DNA of 64,000 nt. Origin: Macquaria australasica (lineage: Eukaryota; Chordata; Actinopteri; Centrarchiformes; Percichthyidae). Below, piece after piece: positions 26,601 through 36,103 of the stretch. Location of the stretch: contig SEMN01000007.1 in assembly GCA_005408345.1 (NCBI GenBank), forward strand, positions 2,516,001-2,580,000, read 5' to 3'. A model generated the notes under the pieces. The model saw nothing but the letters and a program-made list of their open reading frames with translations. It made no database searches and was not told the DNA's origin. Position 1 is the stretch's first letter; each line of letters begins with the position of its first letter. A program made the translations under genes and the position numbers.

Positions 26601-29600
26601 GGTGATGCGTTATCCGCTGCTGCTGATGGAGCTGCTGGGGGCCACGCCAGAGAGCCACCACGACCGGCCCCAGCTGACTCAGGCTCTGCAGGCCGTCAAA
26701 GAGATCAACGTAAACATCAACGAGTACAAGCGCAGGAAGGACCTCGGTAAAAATCACTTAAAGCCCGATTGATTTTAGTCGTCTTTTGTTACTTTTATCC
26801 AGTACACAGTCTGAACGGTTCTCCCTCTGCTGTCCACAGTGGTGAAGTACAGGAAAGGCGACGAGGACACGTTCATTGACAAGATCTCCAAGCTGAGCAT
26901 GCACTCCATTATCAAAAAATCCAACCGTGTCAGCAGCCACCTCAAACAACTCACGGGAATCTCCCCCCAGGTACATCGCTGCTCCTAGCTAAGTTCTTAA
27001 CCTAAGTGGAGGGGAAGACTGCCTGAATGTTGTGATTGAAAACGTGTCTTGTCTGAAACGTGCAGGTTCTGACTTCTATTTGTCTTTGTGTCTTTTTCCC
27101 AGATTAAAGATGAAGCGTTTGATGAGGCTGAGAAGAGGTTCAGGCTGCAGGAGAGACTCATCAAGTCGTTTATCAGGGACATTTCCTTGTACCTGCAACA
27201 CATAAGGGTACGAACATTTTACCATTAAAACACTGTATTTATGATCATATCAGAAGTAGAAAGTAGATATACTTAGAAATACTTGTTTCATACCATTTTT
27301 AATTGTATCTTAGGTATTTCCAAAATCTTAACACTTAATATTTAAATCTAAATATTCATTCAGAACAGTATTTGTCACGGGCCATATTGCCAGTGTCTGT
27401 AATGAAAATCTACATTTAATAATTCTTCATTTATATTGATATGGCTCAGTATTGTATTAGGATGGTGACACTTCACCACTTCAACAGTGAAAATACTTCA
27501 CCAACACTTCTGTTAGAATAGTATTGTAAAGAATAACAAACATTTAGCTGGAAGAAGATTTAAGATGTCAAAACACATATTTTACATAATTATTGCATTG
27601 AACACATATTCCACTAAGTATCTATAAATATTTTGTCATATAATATTTTATGGAGTACTTACATTTCATAACAACATGGATTGTAATACATCTCTTTAGG
27701 AATCAGCATCTGTGAAGGTCTTGGCAGCCATCAGTTTCTCTGACATCTACACAGAGCGCAGTGTCCTCGACCCCGAGCGCTTCCAGAGAGCTCACCGCTG
27801 CATCAGTGACAAACAGTTCACACGATTTGTAAGTCCTCTTCCTCTCTTTGGCCTCACTTAGTTGCCGTTAAAGTGCATTGGAAATTACCTCTGATCACGT
27901 TGCATTATCTGTCCCACCCCCGCCCCTCATACCCTGAGCAGAAGGAGCGCACAGAGGCCTTAGTCATCAACCCGCTCACCCAGCTCCTTCTCATGTTCGC
28001 CGGGCCGCACAAACTCATCCAAAAGCGCTTTGACAAGCTGCTGGACTACGACAACTGCAAGGAGCGCGCCGACCGCCTCAAGGACCGCCGTGTCCAGGAT
28101 GAGCTGCAGGCGGCACGCAACAACTACGAGGCGCTCAACGCCCAACTTCTGGACGAGCTCCCCAAGTTCCACGGCGCTGCAGAGGAGCTGTTTACTGGCT
28201 GTGTGAGGGCTTTCTCTCAAGCTCAGAAGGACTTCATGAAGACGACACTGGGAGAGCTGAAGCCCCTCCTACACATTGTGAGTGTGTCTTTGTTCATGAG
28301 GGTGTTGAAGGAAGTGTGACATTTTTTCATGAATATTATGGACAATATGCCTATTTTTGCTTTTTCTTTACCCCTATCTCCAGTTTTCTAGCAAAGCTGG
28401 CACAGAGAGCAACCTGATTGCGCAGTTCCAAGAAGAGTACGGGCGAGTTCTCCAACTTCTGCAGGGCTTTAGCTTCTGCCCGGAGAACCTGCCTCCAGCC
28501 ACCTCCACAAAAAAATCCTTTGAGAAGAAGACTCTGGAGAAGCAGACCTCTAAAAAGCAACTGCAGGGACCTGTGAGTTGTACTCTCATCCCATTTGTGC
28601 CAAGGAGTTTCATCGCTGTAACGTGATCTAACCATGAGTCTTGTCCTTGTTCCTTGCAGCCCAGCTCCACCATGCAGACAGATGAGCACCGTGCAGGACT
28701 TCTGGTACGCTATGGTCCTGAGAAACTTTTCCAGGCAGAGAGAAACTTCAATGCAGCCCAGGATCTGGACGTCTCTATACAAGAGGGAGACCTTGTGGGT
28801 GTAATCAAGCAGCAGGACCCCATGGGTAGCAACAACCGCTGGCTAATTGATAATGGAGGTAGGTCATTTGTACTCTTACCAATCAGCCACATGTTTTGAT
28901 GCCTAAGCCTCTGACATTGGGAAAAACTGGTGCAGCAATAACATCTATTTCCATGTCTTTTCTTGCTTTTCTTAATTTGCAGTCGCCAAGGGTTTTGTGT
29001 ACAGCTCCTTCCTCAAACCCTACAACCCACGCAGGAGCCAGTCAGACGTGTCCATCGAGAGCCAATCATCCAATGAGTCAGGCTACGGCGGCTCCTCCCC
29101 TGTTTTCTCCCGCCAAAACAGCAACAGCACACTGACCTTTAACCAGGAAACAACCACCGTCAGCTTTTCCACTTCGCAGCCCCAAAGTCAGTCATCGCCA
29201 CACCCTTCGCTGGACTCTGCCTCATCTCGTAGGAGTCACCACAGAGATGCAACCAACCCTGACTCTGCCAGTCAGAGCAACTCCATAAACTCCTCGCCCC
29301 GAAATCCCTCAAACCGCAGGGAATTCTCAGACCAAACGCACCGAAATTCCCTGAGTCACAGAGACACAGAGCCTTCTTACCGGCATTCAGGCAGTCACAG
29401 AGACACGTATGACACAAGTTATGCAAGTCAGAGCAGCCAGAAGGAGACGTCAGACCTCTCGGAGACAGACTCTTATTCTTCACACAGGAACAATCGCTCA
29501 CAGCGGCATGGACACACAGACAAAACCTACAGTTCATACCAGTGGAGAAATGGAGATAATAGTGGCCAGAAGAGGTCTGCTTACTCCAGAGATGAGTACA

Positions 29601-30767
29601 TCGAGCCGGAGCCAGAACCAGAACCAGAACACGAGAGTGAATTAGATGGTCATCAGGTGAGATTTGTTTGACTGTTGTGCTGTATTTTGCGTTTATAATC
29701 AGACATTTACCATACCAAAACAAGGGCAGACAATTTATTTTCAAGTGATTTAAAGTAACTATTGTGTTGAGCTTTTATCTGACAAAAACAACTTTTTAAA
29801 TTATTCTGATGGCATGAGTTTTTGTTTGTAGAAAAATTAAACACTCCTGGCTTGCGGTGGGGCGTGCATAGCTGTCTGCCACAGTGTTATCTTTGATGCT
29901 ACCCCCCCCCCCACGTGGTGCCAATGAGAGGAACTATCAAATACACAAAGTAGCTACAAAAAAGCAATTCAAATATATTAAATTAAAGCTGCATTAATCT
30001 ATATTTTTATATTAACAATAGTTAAAATGACTGTGTGTAATGTGAAACGGTTGCTCCTGGTGATGAACCCACAAAGAATTATCACCTGACTCTGCAGTTT
30101 CTCTCAGCTCTATGGAGCATTTTAGTTTCTTTCAGCTCATTGTTTTGGTTTTGTCCCGTAACTTCACTGTTTTGGTTCATTCTTTCTACTTTCATTAACC
30201 ATGTTTCCAGCTGCAACAGGCAGGCAGTTGTTTTCAGTGTAAATGTTCTGATGAACTCACTACAATATCAGCCCAGTACCAGCAGGAAAAGTTAGTTTCC
30301 TAGCAGGTGAACGTAGTGGAGCATTTAGCAGCTAAAGACCCAGATATTTCCCTCAGAAGGTGGCCAGAAACAGGACTCCAAATGAGTGCTGATGTTGTTC
30401 TGTGTCTGCTGGATGCTAACACGTTAGCCATAACAACCTCATAAGGTGATTTTACGTCAGTGTTGTTTACAGCTTATTCGGCTGCCACCAAGGGAGCAAA
30501 GACATTAATTGATACTGCTTTTAAAATTGAAAAAAACACAATCTAATATGAAATTGTTTTTATGTATTTATTTATTTCTAGATTTACTACGCTCTCTACT
30601 CCTTCGATGCCCGTTGCGCCAACGAACTGAGCATCTCAGCCAATCAGCGGCTGCGGATACTGGAGTTCCAGGACATGAACGGCAACAGTGACTGGTGGCT
30701 GGGGGAGGCAGGAGGCCGGCAAGGCTATGTGCCTTCCAACTACATCCGCAAATCAGAATACACATGA
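1899..30767 (+). CDS. dnmbp: Dynamin-binding protein (Tuba), Cdc42 GEF scaffold, 5' partial
   Basis: DNMBP is a large adaptor: N-terminal SH3 domains bind dynamin, the DH domain activates Cdc42, a BAR domain (in place of a PH domain) binds curved membrane, and the last SH3 binds N-WASP and Ena/VASP-type proteins. It acts at cell junctions, cilia and endocytic sites. Coding exons: 1899-4145, 22438-22652, 23356-23455, 23860-24007, 25343-25360, 26547-26746, 26840-26970, 27103-27207, 27700-27828, 27942-28277, 28384-28572, 28660-28858, 28983-29656, 30582-30767. All have GT-AG borders, all phases agree, and they give 1624 full codons before TGA. Human DNMBP is 1577 residues, so with the missing N-terminus this fish protein is longer, mainly in disordered linkers. 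SH3-1 and most of SH3-2 lie upstream of the window. Confidence 0.96.
4825..4861. repeat. CA microsatellite
   Basis: Interrupted (CA)n with two CG-containing interruptions, in the DNMBP intron. Confidence 0.95.
5185..5236. other. Nested inverted repeat, possible hairpin
   Basis: The inner arms CTGCTGTAA and TTACAGCAG pair across a 4-base loop. The outer arm CCTTTCAAA (5185-5193) pairs with TTTGAAAGG (5228-5236) or, shifted, with TTTGAAAG just inside it. The result is a bulged hairpin of about 50 bases. The loop is short for a microRNA precursor, so this may only be a palindromic scar. Confidence 0.45.
5720..5837 (+). CDS. dnmbp: Candidate alternative first coding exon of DNMBP (39 residues)
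   Basis: ATG at 5720 opens 39 codons (pieces MSHSRAGSKVWLWR and LSTLFGLAQEARSNRAA) and the frame reaches a strong donor, CAG|GTAGGC, at 5838. One base is left over (phase 1), exactly what the acceptor at 22438 needs, giving ...RAA-E-MTLLSS. A TGA in the same frame at 5660-5662 closes it upstream, so this would be a first coding exon. Joined to the DH exon it would give a 915-residue protein with DH, BAR and two SH3 domains but no N-terminal dynamin-binding SH3s. Splicing is inferred; no transcript was seen. By chance one in three donors has this phase. Confidence 0.5.
6811..6917. repeat. Long CA microsatellite
   Basis: About 107 bases of (CA)n with a few interruptions. It generates spurious Thr-His and Cys-Val reading frames on both strands. 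Confidence 0.98.
7815..7840. repeat. CA microsatellite
   Basis: Pure (CA)n of about 13 units in the DNMBP intron. Confidence 0.95.
8042..8100 (-). repeat. Possible decayed hAT-type transposon end
   Basis: The segment with GACGATATGATAATTT and ending in TTGCCCAGCCCTAC resembles, on the minus strand, the 'AGGGCTGGGCAATAT' end common to fish hAT-derived elements. The partner end was not found, so this is a fragment at best. Confidence 0.3.
9634..9659. other. Perfect 10-bp inverted repeat with T6 loop
   Basis: AGCAGCTACT (9634-9643) and AGTAGCTGCT (9650-9659) are exact reverse complements around six T bases. Flanking CC and GG can extend the stem with a one-base bulge. The stem is too short for a typical microRNA precursor. 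Confidence 0.5.
10020..10085. ncRNA. Precursor-microRNA-like hairpin (candidate)
   Basis: Arms 10020-10035 (TCACTACAGGCTGCAT) and 10070-10085 (ATGCAGCCTGTAGTGA) are perfect reverse complements over 16 bases. After a small internal loop (10036-10040 against 10065-10069, two of the five positions still pairing) a second perfect 8-bp stem, ACCTGTTG with CAACAGGT, closes on an 8-base loop. Overall it is 66 bases with about 26 paired positions, the size and shape of a pre-miRNA. I do not match it to a microRNA I know. A small palindromic transposon could look the same, and the producing strand cannot be told from sequence alone. Confidence 0.4.
10647..12402 (+). CDS. dnmbp: Candidate alternative first coding exon of DNMBP with 585-residue Tyr/Asp/Arg/His-rich head
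   Basis: ATG at 10647 (context GAGCCATGA, in-frame TAA at 10632-10634) opens 585 codons up to AG|GTAAAC at 12403. The exon ends in phase 1 with ...KQKQ plus one G, which fits the DH exon at 22438 and mirrors the usual ...QLQ-E-MTLLSS junction. The spliced product would be 1461 residues. Domain picture: an ordered-looking start (NPVMFGPVDWNYAAGALIRR), a Gln-rich stretch near residues 50-66, a Pro/Gly/Val/Met-rich segment to about 130, then some 330 residues of degenerate YDRHEDY-like low complexity, and a more ordinary basic tail (SIGSKRGRKPVYVGSLDRNS). I recognise no domain. It could instead be an unrelated gene nested in the intron, but the donor and the absence of an exonic stop argue for splicing onward. 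Confidence 0.7.
13929..13960. repeat. CA microsatellite
   Basis: (CA)n of about 16 units in the DNMBP intron. Confidence 0.95.
17652..17688. repeat. CA microsatellite
   Basis: (CA)n of about 18 units in the DNMBP intron. Confidence 0.95.
22438..26970 (+). CDS. dnmbp: DNMBP exons for the DH (RhoGEF) domain
   Basis: Exons 22438-22652, 23356-23455, 23860-24007, 25343-25360, 26547-26746 and 26840-26970 encode a Dbl-homology domain that exchanges GDP for GTP on Cdc42. Conserved block 1 is RSKVIEELLQTEKDYIKDL, the middle block is YKIYCQNHDDAISLLESYEK, and the signature block is [20 protein letters not shown], followed by AVKEINVNINEYKRRKDL. The 18-bp exon 25343-25360 encodes only AIYREW at a phase 2 to phase 2 position and is required to keep the frame. 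The next exon pair leads into SIIKKSNRVSSHLKQLTG, the linker toward the BAR domain. Confidence 0.96.
22758..23280. repeat. Likely small DNA-transposon derivative (MITE-like)
   Basis: The left part CGCACCAGTATCACAGTTTT (from 22778) and the right part, read in reverse (CACCAATATCCTGGTTATGA, ending near 23270), are imperfect inverted repeats. Inside, 'gtttacat' and 'ccaggtttct' recur. It lies wholly within an intron. The exact ends and target duplication are not clear. Confidence 0.4.
27103..28572 (+). CDS. dnmbp: DNMBP exons for the BAR domain
   Basis: Exons 27103-27207, 27700-27828, 27942-28277 and 28384-28572 are all in phase 0. They encode the helical BAR module that dimerises and binds curved membrane: DEAFDEAEKRFRLQERLIK, the linker SFIRDISLYLQHIR, PLTQLLLMFAGPHKLIQKRF, and ARNNYEALNAQLLDELPKFH. 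The last exon ends with a basic stretch (KKSFEKKTLEKQTSKKQ) that links to SH3-5. The exon sizes are exact multiples of three. Confidence 0.96.
28660..29656 (+). CDS. dnmbp: DNMBP exons for SH3-5 and the disordered linker
   Basis: Exon 28660-28858 carries the start of SH3-5 (EKLFQAERNFNAAQDLDVSI, EGDLVGVIKQQDP, RWLIDNG) and ends in phase 1. Exon 28983-29656 completes it (GFVYSSFLKPYNPRRSQSD) and continues as about 200 residues rich in Ser, Asn, His and Arg, with several SHRD repeats and a short run of EP pairs before the final exon. The intron inside the SH3 fold is only 124 bp. Confidence 0.95.
30210..30400 (+). repeat. Dispersed repeat, copy 1
   Basis: The segment around GTAGTGGAGCATTTAGCAGC and CCAGATATTTCCCTCAG (30314-30360) is closely matched, in opposite orientation, by 36290-36442. 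The similarity extends left over the TGTTTTCAG region near 30230. It is an interspersed repeat of unknown class in the last DNMBP intron. Confidence 0.7.
30582..30767 (+). CDS. dnmbp: DNMBP terminal coding exon, SH3-6
   Basis: Phase 0 start after TTTATTTCTAG. It encodes a complete SH3 (IYYALYSFDARCANELSISA, DWWLGEAGGRQGYVPSNYI) and ends RKSEYT then TGA at 30765-30767. This is the domain that in mammals binds N-WASP. The ALYSF, WW and PSNY ligand-binding positions are all intact. Confidence 0.97.
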   Translation: MYYALYSFDARCANELSISANQRLRILEFQDMNGNSDWWLGEAGGRQGYVPSNYIRKSEYT

Positions 30768-31690
30768 ACAAGTTTGACCATGTGGACGATACCCGAGACT
30801 GTACTTTGACCTTAAGAAGGCTCACTCGGCCAGCAGACGGAACAAAAAGACAAACATCTGGACACGCTGTGACTTATTTTTGATCTGTTGTCATGGAGTT
30901 TGATAGTGAGAAGGACTGACTATTGCTGCTGACTCGGCTCCTAAAAGTTAGCATTATATGCCTATATTTATAGACTTTTTATATTATTTTTACTTACTGG
31001 AAACTGCACCCTACCCTCTCTTGTTTCCAGTGAAAAACCTGTGAATTGCACCAGATTTTTGCCATATTCTCAATGAATTGTATGTTTAAGAGAACAGTCT
31101 TAAAGGTTAGCACATTGGGAGATTGCAATGGAAATGTGAATGTTTTGGGCTCAGACTAGCTCTTCCAAACAAACATCAAGTGGTATGCAGACAGACTGAC
31201 CTAAACACTGTGTTAACGACTTATTTTTCTGCATGTGGTTTATTACACTACCAGACTGATGCATGAATATTAGATGCATTTACACCATACTGTTCAGCAA
31301 TCAAGGTTTGAGGCACTTATGGTGATTATCCATTGGTTGCTAGTTTTGAAGTGTCTGTGGAGCCATCAACGAGAATTTGGAGTGTTGTATGAAATTAATA
31401 TGGACTAAATGAATTAAAATCAAGGACAAAATTGAGTGGTATATGATGGATGGTTTACAAGCACTCCTTTGTCAGTGACCTGAATACATTTTTTAACTGG
31501 GTTGACACAATGCTAACAGGTGATGACCCATTTTTCCTTTCAGAGGAGGTTAACGAACAGGGAGAGAGGGATTGTGGTCTGATTTCTCCACATACTCCCC
31601 ATTATATATAGTGCTGTATATTGAGAATATGCTATTGCTCCCACTGTAAAGTGATCACTGTTTGAATAAAAAACAGCTCAGCTGACAAAT
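30768..31690 (+). other. dnmbp: DNMBP 3' untranslated region with polyadenylation signal
   Basis: AT-rich sequence without open frames follows the stop. AATAAA at 31665-31670, followed by a T/G-rich stretch, is the best poly(A) signal, so the transcript likely ends near 31690. Confidence 0.7.
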
Positions 31691-32574
31691 CATGACAGTG
31701 TCTGAAAGAAGTTTGTTTTTCCTCCATCGTGGCAGATCAGTGTTGGCACCGTGTCATAGTGTTACATGTTTTAAAATGCTAGGGTTATTTATGACCACAA
31801 AATAATGTAATCTGTCGTCAGTATATGTCCGAGCTTCCCACCAGCGCATGAACACACCACATGGACGGACTTTTCAAATCAATCTACACTTTCAGCTGTT
31901 TTAATGACAAAAAGAAATTGACAGAAAAACGTGCTTAAGGTGTTCAACTGTGATACATTTAATATCTGTGCAAACTCATTTTTATACATTGATTTGTTAA
32001 CATTAATAAAAAAGAGAGCATATATAATATATATATACATATATATTATGGTTAACGAGAGCTTCTTGCTTACTGCTTTTACTTTTGATGACCTCAGCAG
32101 AAATGAAGGTCACAGGGCAAAAAAGACGAAGTATTGAATCACGTTACTCCTGTCAAATCAATGCAGTTGAGACAGTACTGTACGTGAATACCAGCAACTA
32201 TGTATGTTGAACTCTTGTATGTCAGTGTTTTTCATTGACAGAGATACATTTTCACTAAACGACCTTTTGACTGAATAAGACATCAGCCACAGTTTTTACT
32301 ACATTTTATAAGATCAGGTATATCAGAGCTTCAATTATAATATCCAGAGGTTCTCAGTGTTTCTTAATTTAACCTAATAAATTATGAGATATTGTGACTT
32401 TGGCGCCCCCTAGTGTTCAAAACAAAAAGACAGAGTTAGAAATAAAAATGATTCACGTAGCTCTGACAAACAAAATTGGATTTGTATGTAGCATTTGAAT
32501 TAAGCTTGATACTGTACTGTACTAAGTTAAAATTAAATCTAAACTAAATAAAACGAACGTAACATGTTTTTCAG
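31691..32574. other. Intergenic AT-rich stretch between DNMBP and the HABP2 relic
   Basis: I searched for the missing first exons of HABP2 (signal peptide, EGF1) and saw none. It contains a short TA-repeat near 32020-32048 and no supportable gene. Confidence 0.6.
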
Positions 32575-33249
32575 TGAAAGAGAGTGAAATGTGGCCATGG
32601 AAGCTGTGTTGTCACATCCACTGCTCCATTCTACGAGTGCAGGCCTCCGTACAAACCACCCAACTGCAAGAAATTTTGTCTGATTTTGTGGAATTTTGTT
32701 ATGGAATATATAACATCATGTTACTGATTTGTTTAGCCAGTCTAAATTTGTTTTCTCATTATATTACACTCACAAAGTTCTATTGCATTGAGTCCTTTGC
32801 ACTGGACATCAGACAGTGATCTTCCTGCCTGCGTTCACAGCTTCTCCCTGCAGGCCCAATCCCTGTCAGAATGGAGGCTCTTGCATGAAGGGCCCCAAAC
32901 GCTCCTCCTTCCAGTGTTCTTGCCCTGATGGATACAGTGGAAAGTTCTGTGAAGTTGGTAAATACAATTCTCTCACTGTATGGATAGAAAACCATGCTTT
33001 AAAATAAAACTTTCATCCTCTAAGAACCCACATATTACCTGGCTAAAGGGAAATAATAATAATCAGCAAGTGTTTTCTAGGACCAAACAACTGTTACCAA
33101 GAGGATGGAGAGTTTTACCGCGGCATGGTAAGTGTAACAGAAGGGGAAGAGTGTCTGGACTGGAATTCCTACTTCATCCTGCAGAAAGGGGGCAATCCCT
33201 TCAAAGAGTACGCAGGCTTCGATGGAATTGGACCACACAATTACTGCAG
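32575..33249 (+). pseudogene. habp2: HABP2 (factor VII activating protease) relic: EGF2, EGF3, half kringle
   Basis: HABP2 is a secreted plasma serine protease with three EGF domains, a kringle and a trypsin domain. Visible here: an EGF2-like piece at 32590-32667 (CGHGSC, YEC, PPYKPPNC); an EGF3 exon 32841-32957 with classic phase 1-1 borders and all six Cys (CRPNPCQNGGSC, CSCPDGYSGKFC); and a kringle 5' exon starting at 33081 (NNCYQEDGEFYRG, ECLDWNSYFILQ, GIGPHNYC). Breaks: EGF2 lacks its first and fifth Cys, is out of frame with its acceptor and has no donor after NC. The kringle exon has no GT at the expected site after 33249 and runs into TAA at 33260-33262. No second kringle half and no trypsin exons follow before NRAP. 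Position and strand match human HABP2 beside NRAP. A truncated expressed gene is possible but less likely. Confidence 0.8.
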
Positions 33250-33766
33250 TCATCTTGTGTAAATATTGCATATGTTTACTGTTGACATAACCATGTTTGT
33301 GTTCATATGTGGATGCAGTCCATGTGAGTTAACTAACTATATATGTACTCAATATGTACTTGCTGATGTGCTTTTGTAAAACTCTGCAGCTTCTTTGAAT
33401 GTTTTTGTTAAAAAGCATTCTCAGTAACTTCAAGCACACATAATACAAAGGGTAGCTAACTTGTCAGTAATTGGTTTATTATATTTATTATAATATAATT
33501 ATTATACAGCTTTATAAATTCTTTACAGAATAAGTAATAGGTTGTTAAAATGCATAAATAAAAATAACATTTGGGTTGCCAGGTTGTGAGATAGTTTTTT
33601 TTCTTTGTTGCATCCTGTAACTTTATAAAAAACTATATGTATAAATGTAGTGGTATTGAGTTTATTAATACTTGGAACCTGATGGGGACGATCACCCTGG
33701 TGCTTCATTAAAAAAAAAGACAAATTGAAGTGGAACTATTGTAAAGTCAGGAAATGTTCTGGAGGT

Positions 33767-33770
<4 letters not shown>

Positions 33771-33801
<31 letters not shown>
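33771..33801. repeat. CA microsatellite
   Basis: Pure (CA)n of about 15 units between the HABP2 relic and NRAP. Confidence 0.95.
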
Positions 33802-33803
<2 letters not shown>

Positions 33804-34491
33804 ATGCACACACTCTGCTCATAAGCCTGAGTGTACTAAGTGTTCACGGACATCACCCGACTGTAAGTTTCTCAGTATCTTTGTGAATAAATCAGGATGA
33901 TTTCTGTCGTGGTGAAATGATTGAGTTTGACTGAAAGGTTTCTTTGGAAAGAAAACGTGTTCTTTACTGTGGTTTTGTCATTTCAGCTGGAGGATGCCAT
34001 ATGTAAGACCCTTTTTTTACAGTTCATCTATGTGGTGCTTCATCTTAATATTAGTGCCACTTACTGATTTATATTTCCTAGAGACTTGCAACTGTTGACT
34101 TTTTTTTCCAATCTTAGGATGTGTTTTGTATTTGTCTTTTGGCTGTTTTGTTTCATATTTTTGAGATATTTTATTGTGTCTTATTATTATTATTATTATT
34201 ATCCTTTCTCCATGTACTCCGACTTTACTGGCCTGGAATATAACAACCACTGCAGGTACAGTCAAAATATATCTTCATTATCTATCATTTAGATGTCATA
34301 TTCAATTTCTTTTTAGTTTTATGCCATTTTGTGTTTGTGTTTTCATATTTTCATATCTGAGTCCATACCTCCATATGAGTTTTAAAAAAGTCAGCAACTA
34401 CTTTCTGTTGCCAATTAGGGATGTGTAGGCAGTTTGTTGATTGTTCCTTTGTATCAGCATACTTCAATACTTCCTCTCACAAGGTGCTTTT

Positions 34492-34493
<2 letters not shown>

Positions 34494-34550
<57 letters not shown>
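34494..34550. repeat. CA microsatellite
   Basis: Pure (AC)n of about 28 units, downstream of the NRAP 3' end. Confidence 0.97.
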
Positions 34551-34551
<1 letters not shown>

Positions 34552-34679
34552 ATCAAAAGCAAGATTAACTGAACATTTGTCAATTGAACTACAGTACTTC
34601 AGTAATGACTGTGATGTTAAAAAAAGATTTTATTTTGGGAAGAAAGACAGATTACAGTTTAGTTTGCCTTGAAAAAAAC

Positions 34680-35523
34680 TTTATTTTTTATCAGCGATAA
34701 AACCAAGCATTTACTCCCAGCCCAGCTTTGAGTTAACAGGGGTACTGATACAAACTCACAAAGCTGAACCTGCCAGACAAAATGTAGATCACACATTATT
34801 TCAGTAGGCCTATACTTCTGTCTCACTGAGCCTAGCTCAAAGTGCACTAGATTAGCAGAACCCGTAAGAAAATTGCATGTTTTGCAATGCTGCAACAAGG
34901 TTTTGTCTGCGCCTTGTTCATTTAAACTTGCAGCATGTGTTCTTCTCTAAAGATTAAAAAAACGTATGATGAAAAAAAAAATCCTCTGCAGTGCTGGCCA
35001 TATAACAATCTCTGATCCAGCTTCATATCTTCTAAACACACTCAATATACAAAAGCAAAATGCAAACTTTCCAGTTGATATTTCATATAGTATCACTTTT
35101 GTCCTGAAACAACCTGAATTCAGTTTTGGTATTCTTGATGTTTTTGCTTGAACTGGCGTTGAACATGGTCCTCTAGAGGCAATTTAACCCATTCAGAAGT
35201 TTTGATAAAATGTCCAAAATATCTTGCTTTCGATCTGAAAATAAAGCTTCTTTCTGAATTCCCTTTTGCTCATCACATACGTTGACAATCCTTTTAACTA
35301 ACTTGACAAGTCCTGTCCTGATTCAACATGCTTAATCCCCTTTGTAATGATCTTAACTACAGATCATTGTTGCACCTACAGTAGCTCTGTTGAACATTGG
35401 TGTGGAATCCTATGTAACTACAGAGTCACAACAGTCATTTCATCTAAGTAGACACCACCAACAACACCTGAAAGTGGCCATCTTTAACATTCTCTAAACA
35501 CTGTCATCTATAAAAACTCTGAG
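34680..35523 (-). other. nrap: NRAP 3' untranslated region with polyadenylation signal
   Basis: Below the NRAP stop (complement of 35524-35526) the sequence has no coding signal. TTTATT at 34680-34685 is AATAAA on the minus strand and is the best poly(A) signal. Confidence 0.55.
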
Positions 35524-36103
35524 CTACGCCTCTTCTATCGCAGCAGCTTTACTAGGCATGGACGTCTTGACTGTGTTCTGGAGGGCAGCCGATGAGGAGG
35601 ACGAGGTGGTGCTGGACTTCTTCTCCATAGATTTGAACGAGGTTGTGGTGGTGGTGGACTTTTTCTGGACCGTCTGGAAGGTCTTCTTCCTCTTGACGTG
35701 AAGGACCTCCATGGCGTCCATGTTGACGCCTTGATGGATCTCCTCGCTGGTCTCCACCTGCTCTGAAGTCTGCTGTTGCTGCTGCTGCTGCTGCTCCATC
35801 TGCTGCTGGTGATGCAGCTGAAAGGAGGATGTGGAGAAAGTCTTCATTGTTAAAGAACGTGCACACTACATTGTATATGAACTGTTCCTATATACAAAAA
35901 GACTGTCTATAGTGAATTACTAAAATTCATCTTCTATGTTCCCTCACCATCATCATGTGCTGATACTTTGCAATAGCCTCATCAGTGCTGACTCCCTCAG
36001 CCAGCCCCAGCTCTGCAGCCCGGCGGGCGAGCTCGGCCTTGTGGGAGCCGGGAGGGGTCCAGCCCGCTCCTTTCATCCAGTTCAGGTCTGACTTGTAGTT
36101 CAC
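35524..36103 (-). CDS. nrap: NRAP C-terminal exons with polyglutamine and Ser/Thr tail
   Basis: Exons 36103-35948 and 35817-35524. The first holds the last nebulin module (NYKSDLNWMKGAGWTPPGSH) and a helix ending YQHMMM. The second begins LHHQQQMEQ, has eight Gln in a row coded mainly by CAG, then the conserved NMDAMEVLHVKRKK block. In human NRAP the protein stops just after this block. Here it continues about 47 residues, rich in Ser, Thr and Lys (KKSSTTSSSSSAALQ), to IEEA and TAG. The reading frame is unambiguous. Confidence 0.93.

Larger units (their letters stand above)
33262..34679. other. Intergenic region between the HABP2 relic and NRAP
   Basis: AT-rich, with CA repeats at 33771-33801 and 34494-34550 and an ATT repeat near 34184-34203. 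No trypsin-domain motifs (catalytic His or GDSGGP region) were found on either strand. Confidence 0.65.

Noticed and set aside
33250..34660. Search for the missing HABP2 protease exons
   Set aside because: No His, Asp or Ser active-site motifs in any frame on the plus strand; remaining sequence is AT-rich with microsatellites.
35552..35866. 104-codon minus-strand frame overlapping the NRAP last exon
   Set aside because: Shadow frame of the CAG-rich NRAP exon; the NRAP frame carries the conserved C-terminal block.
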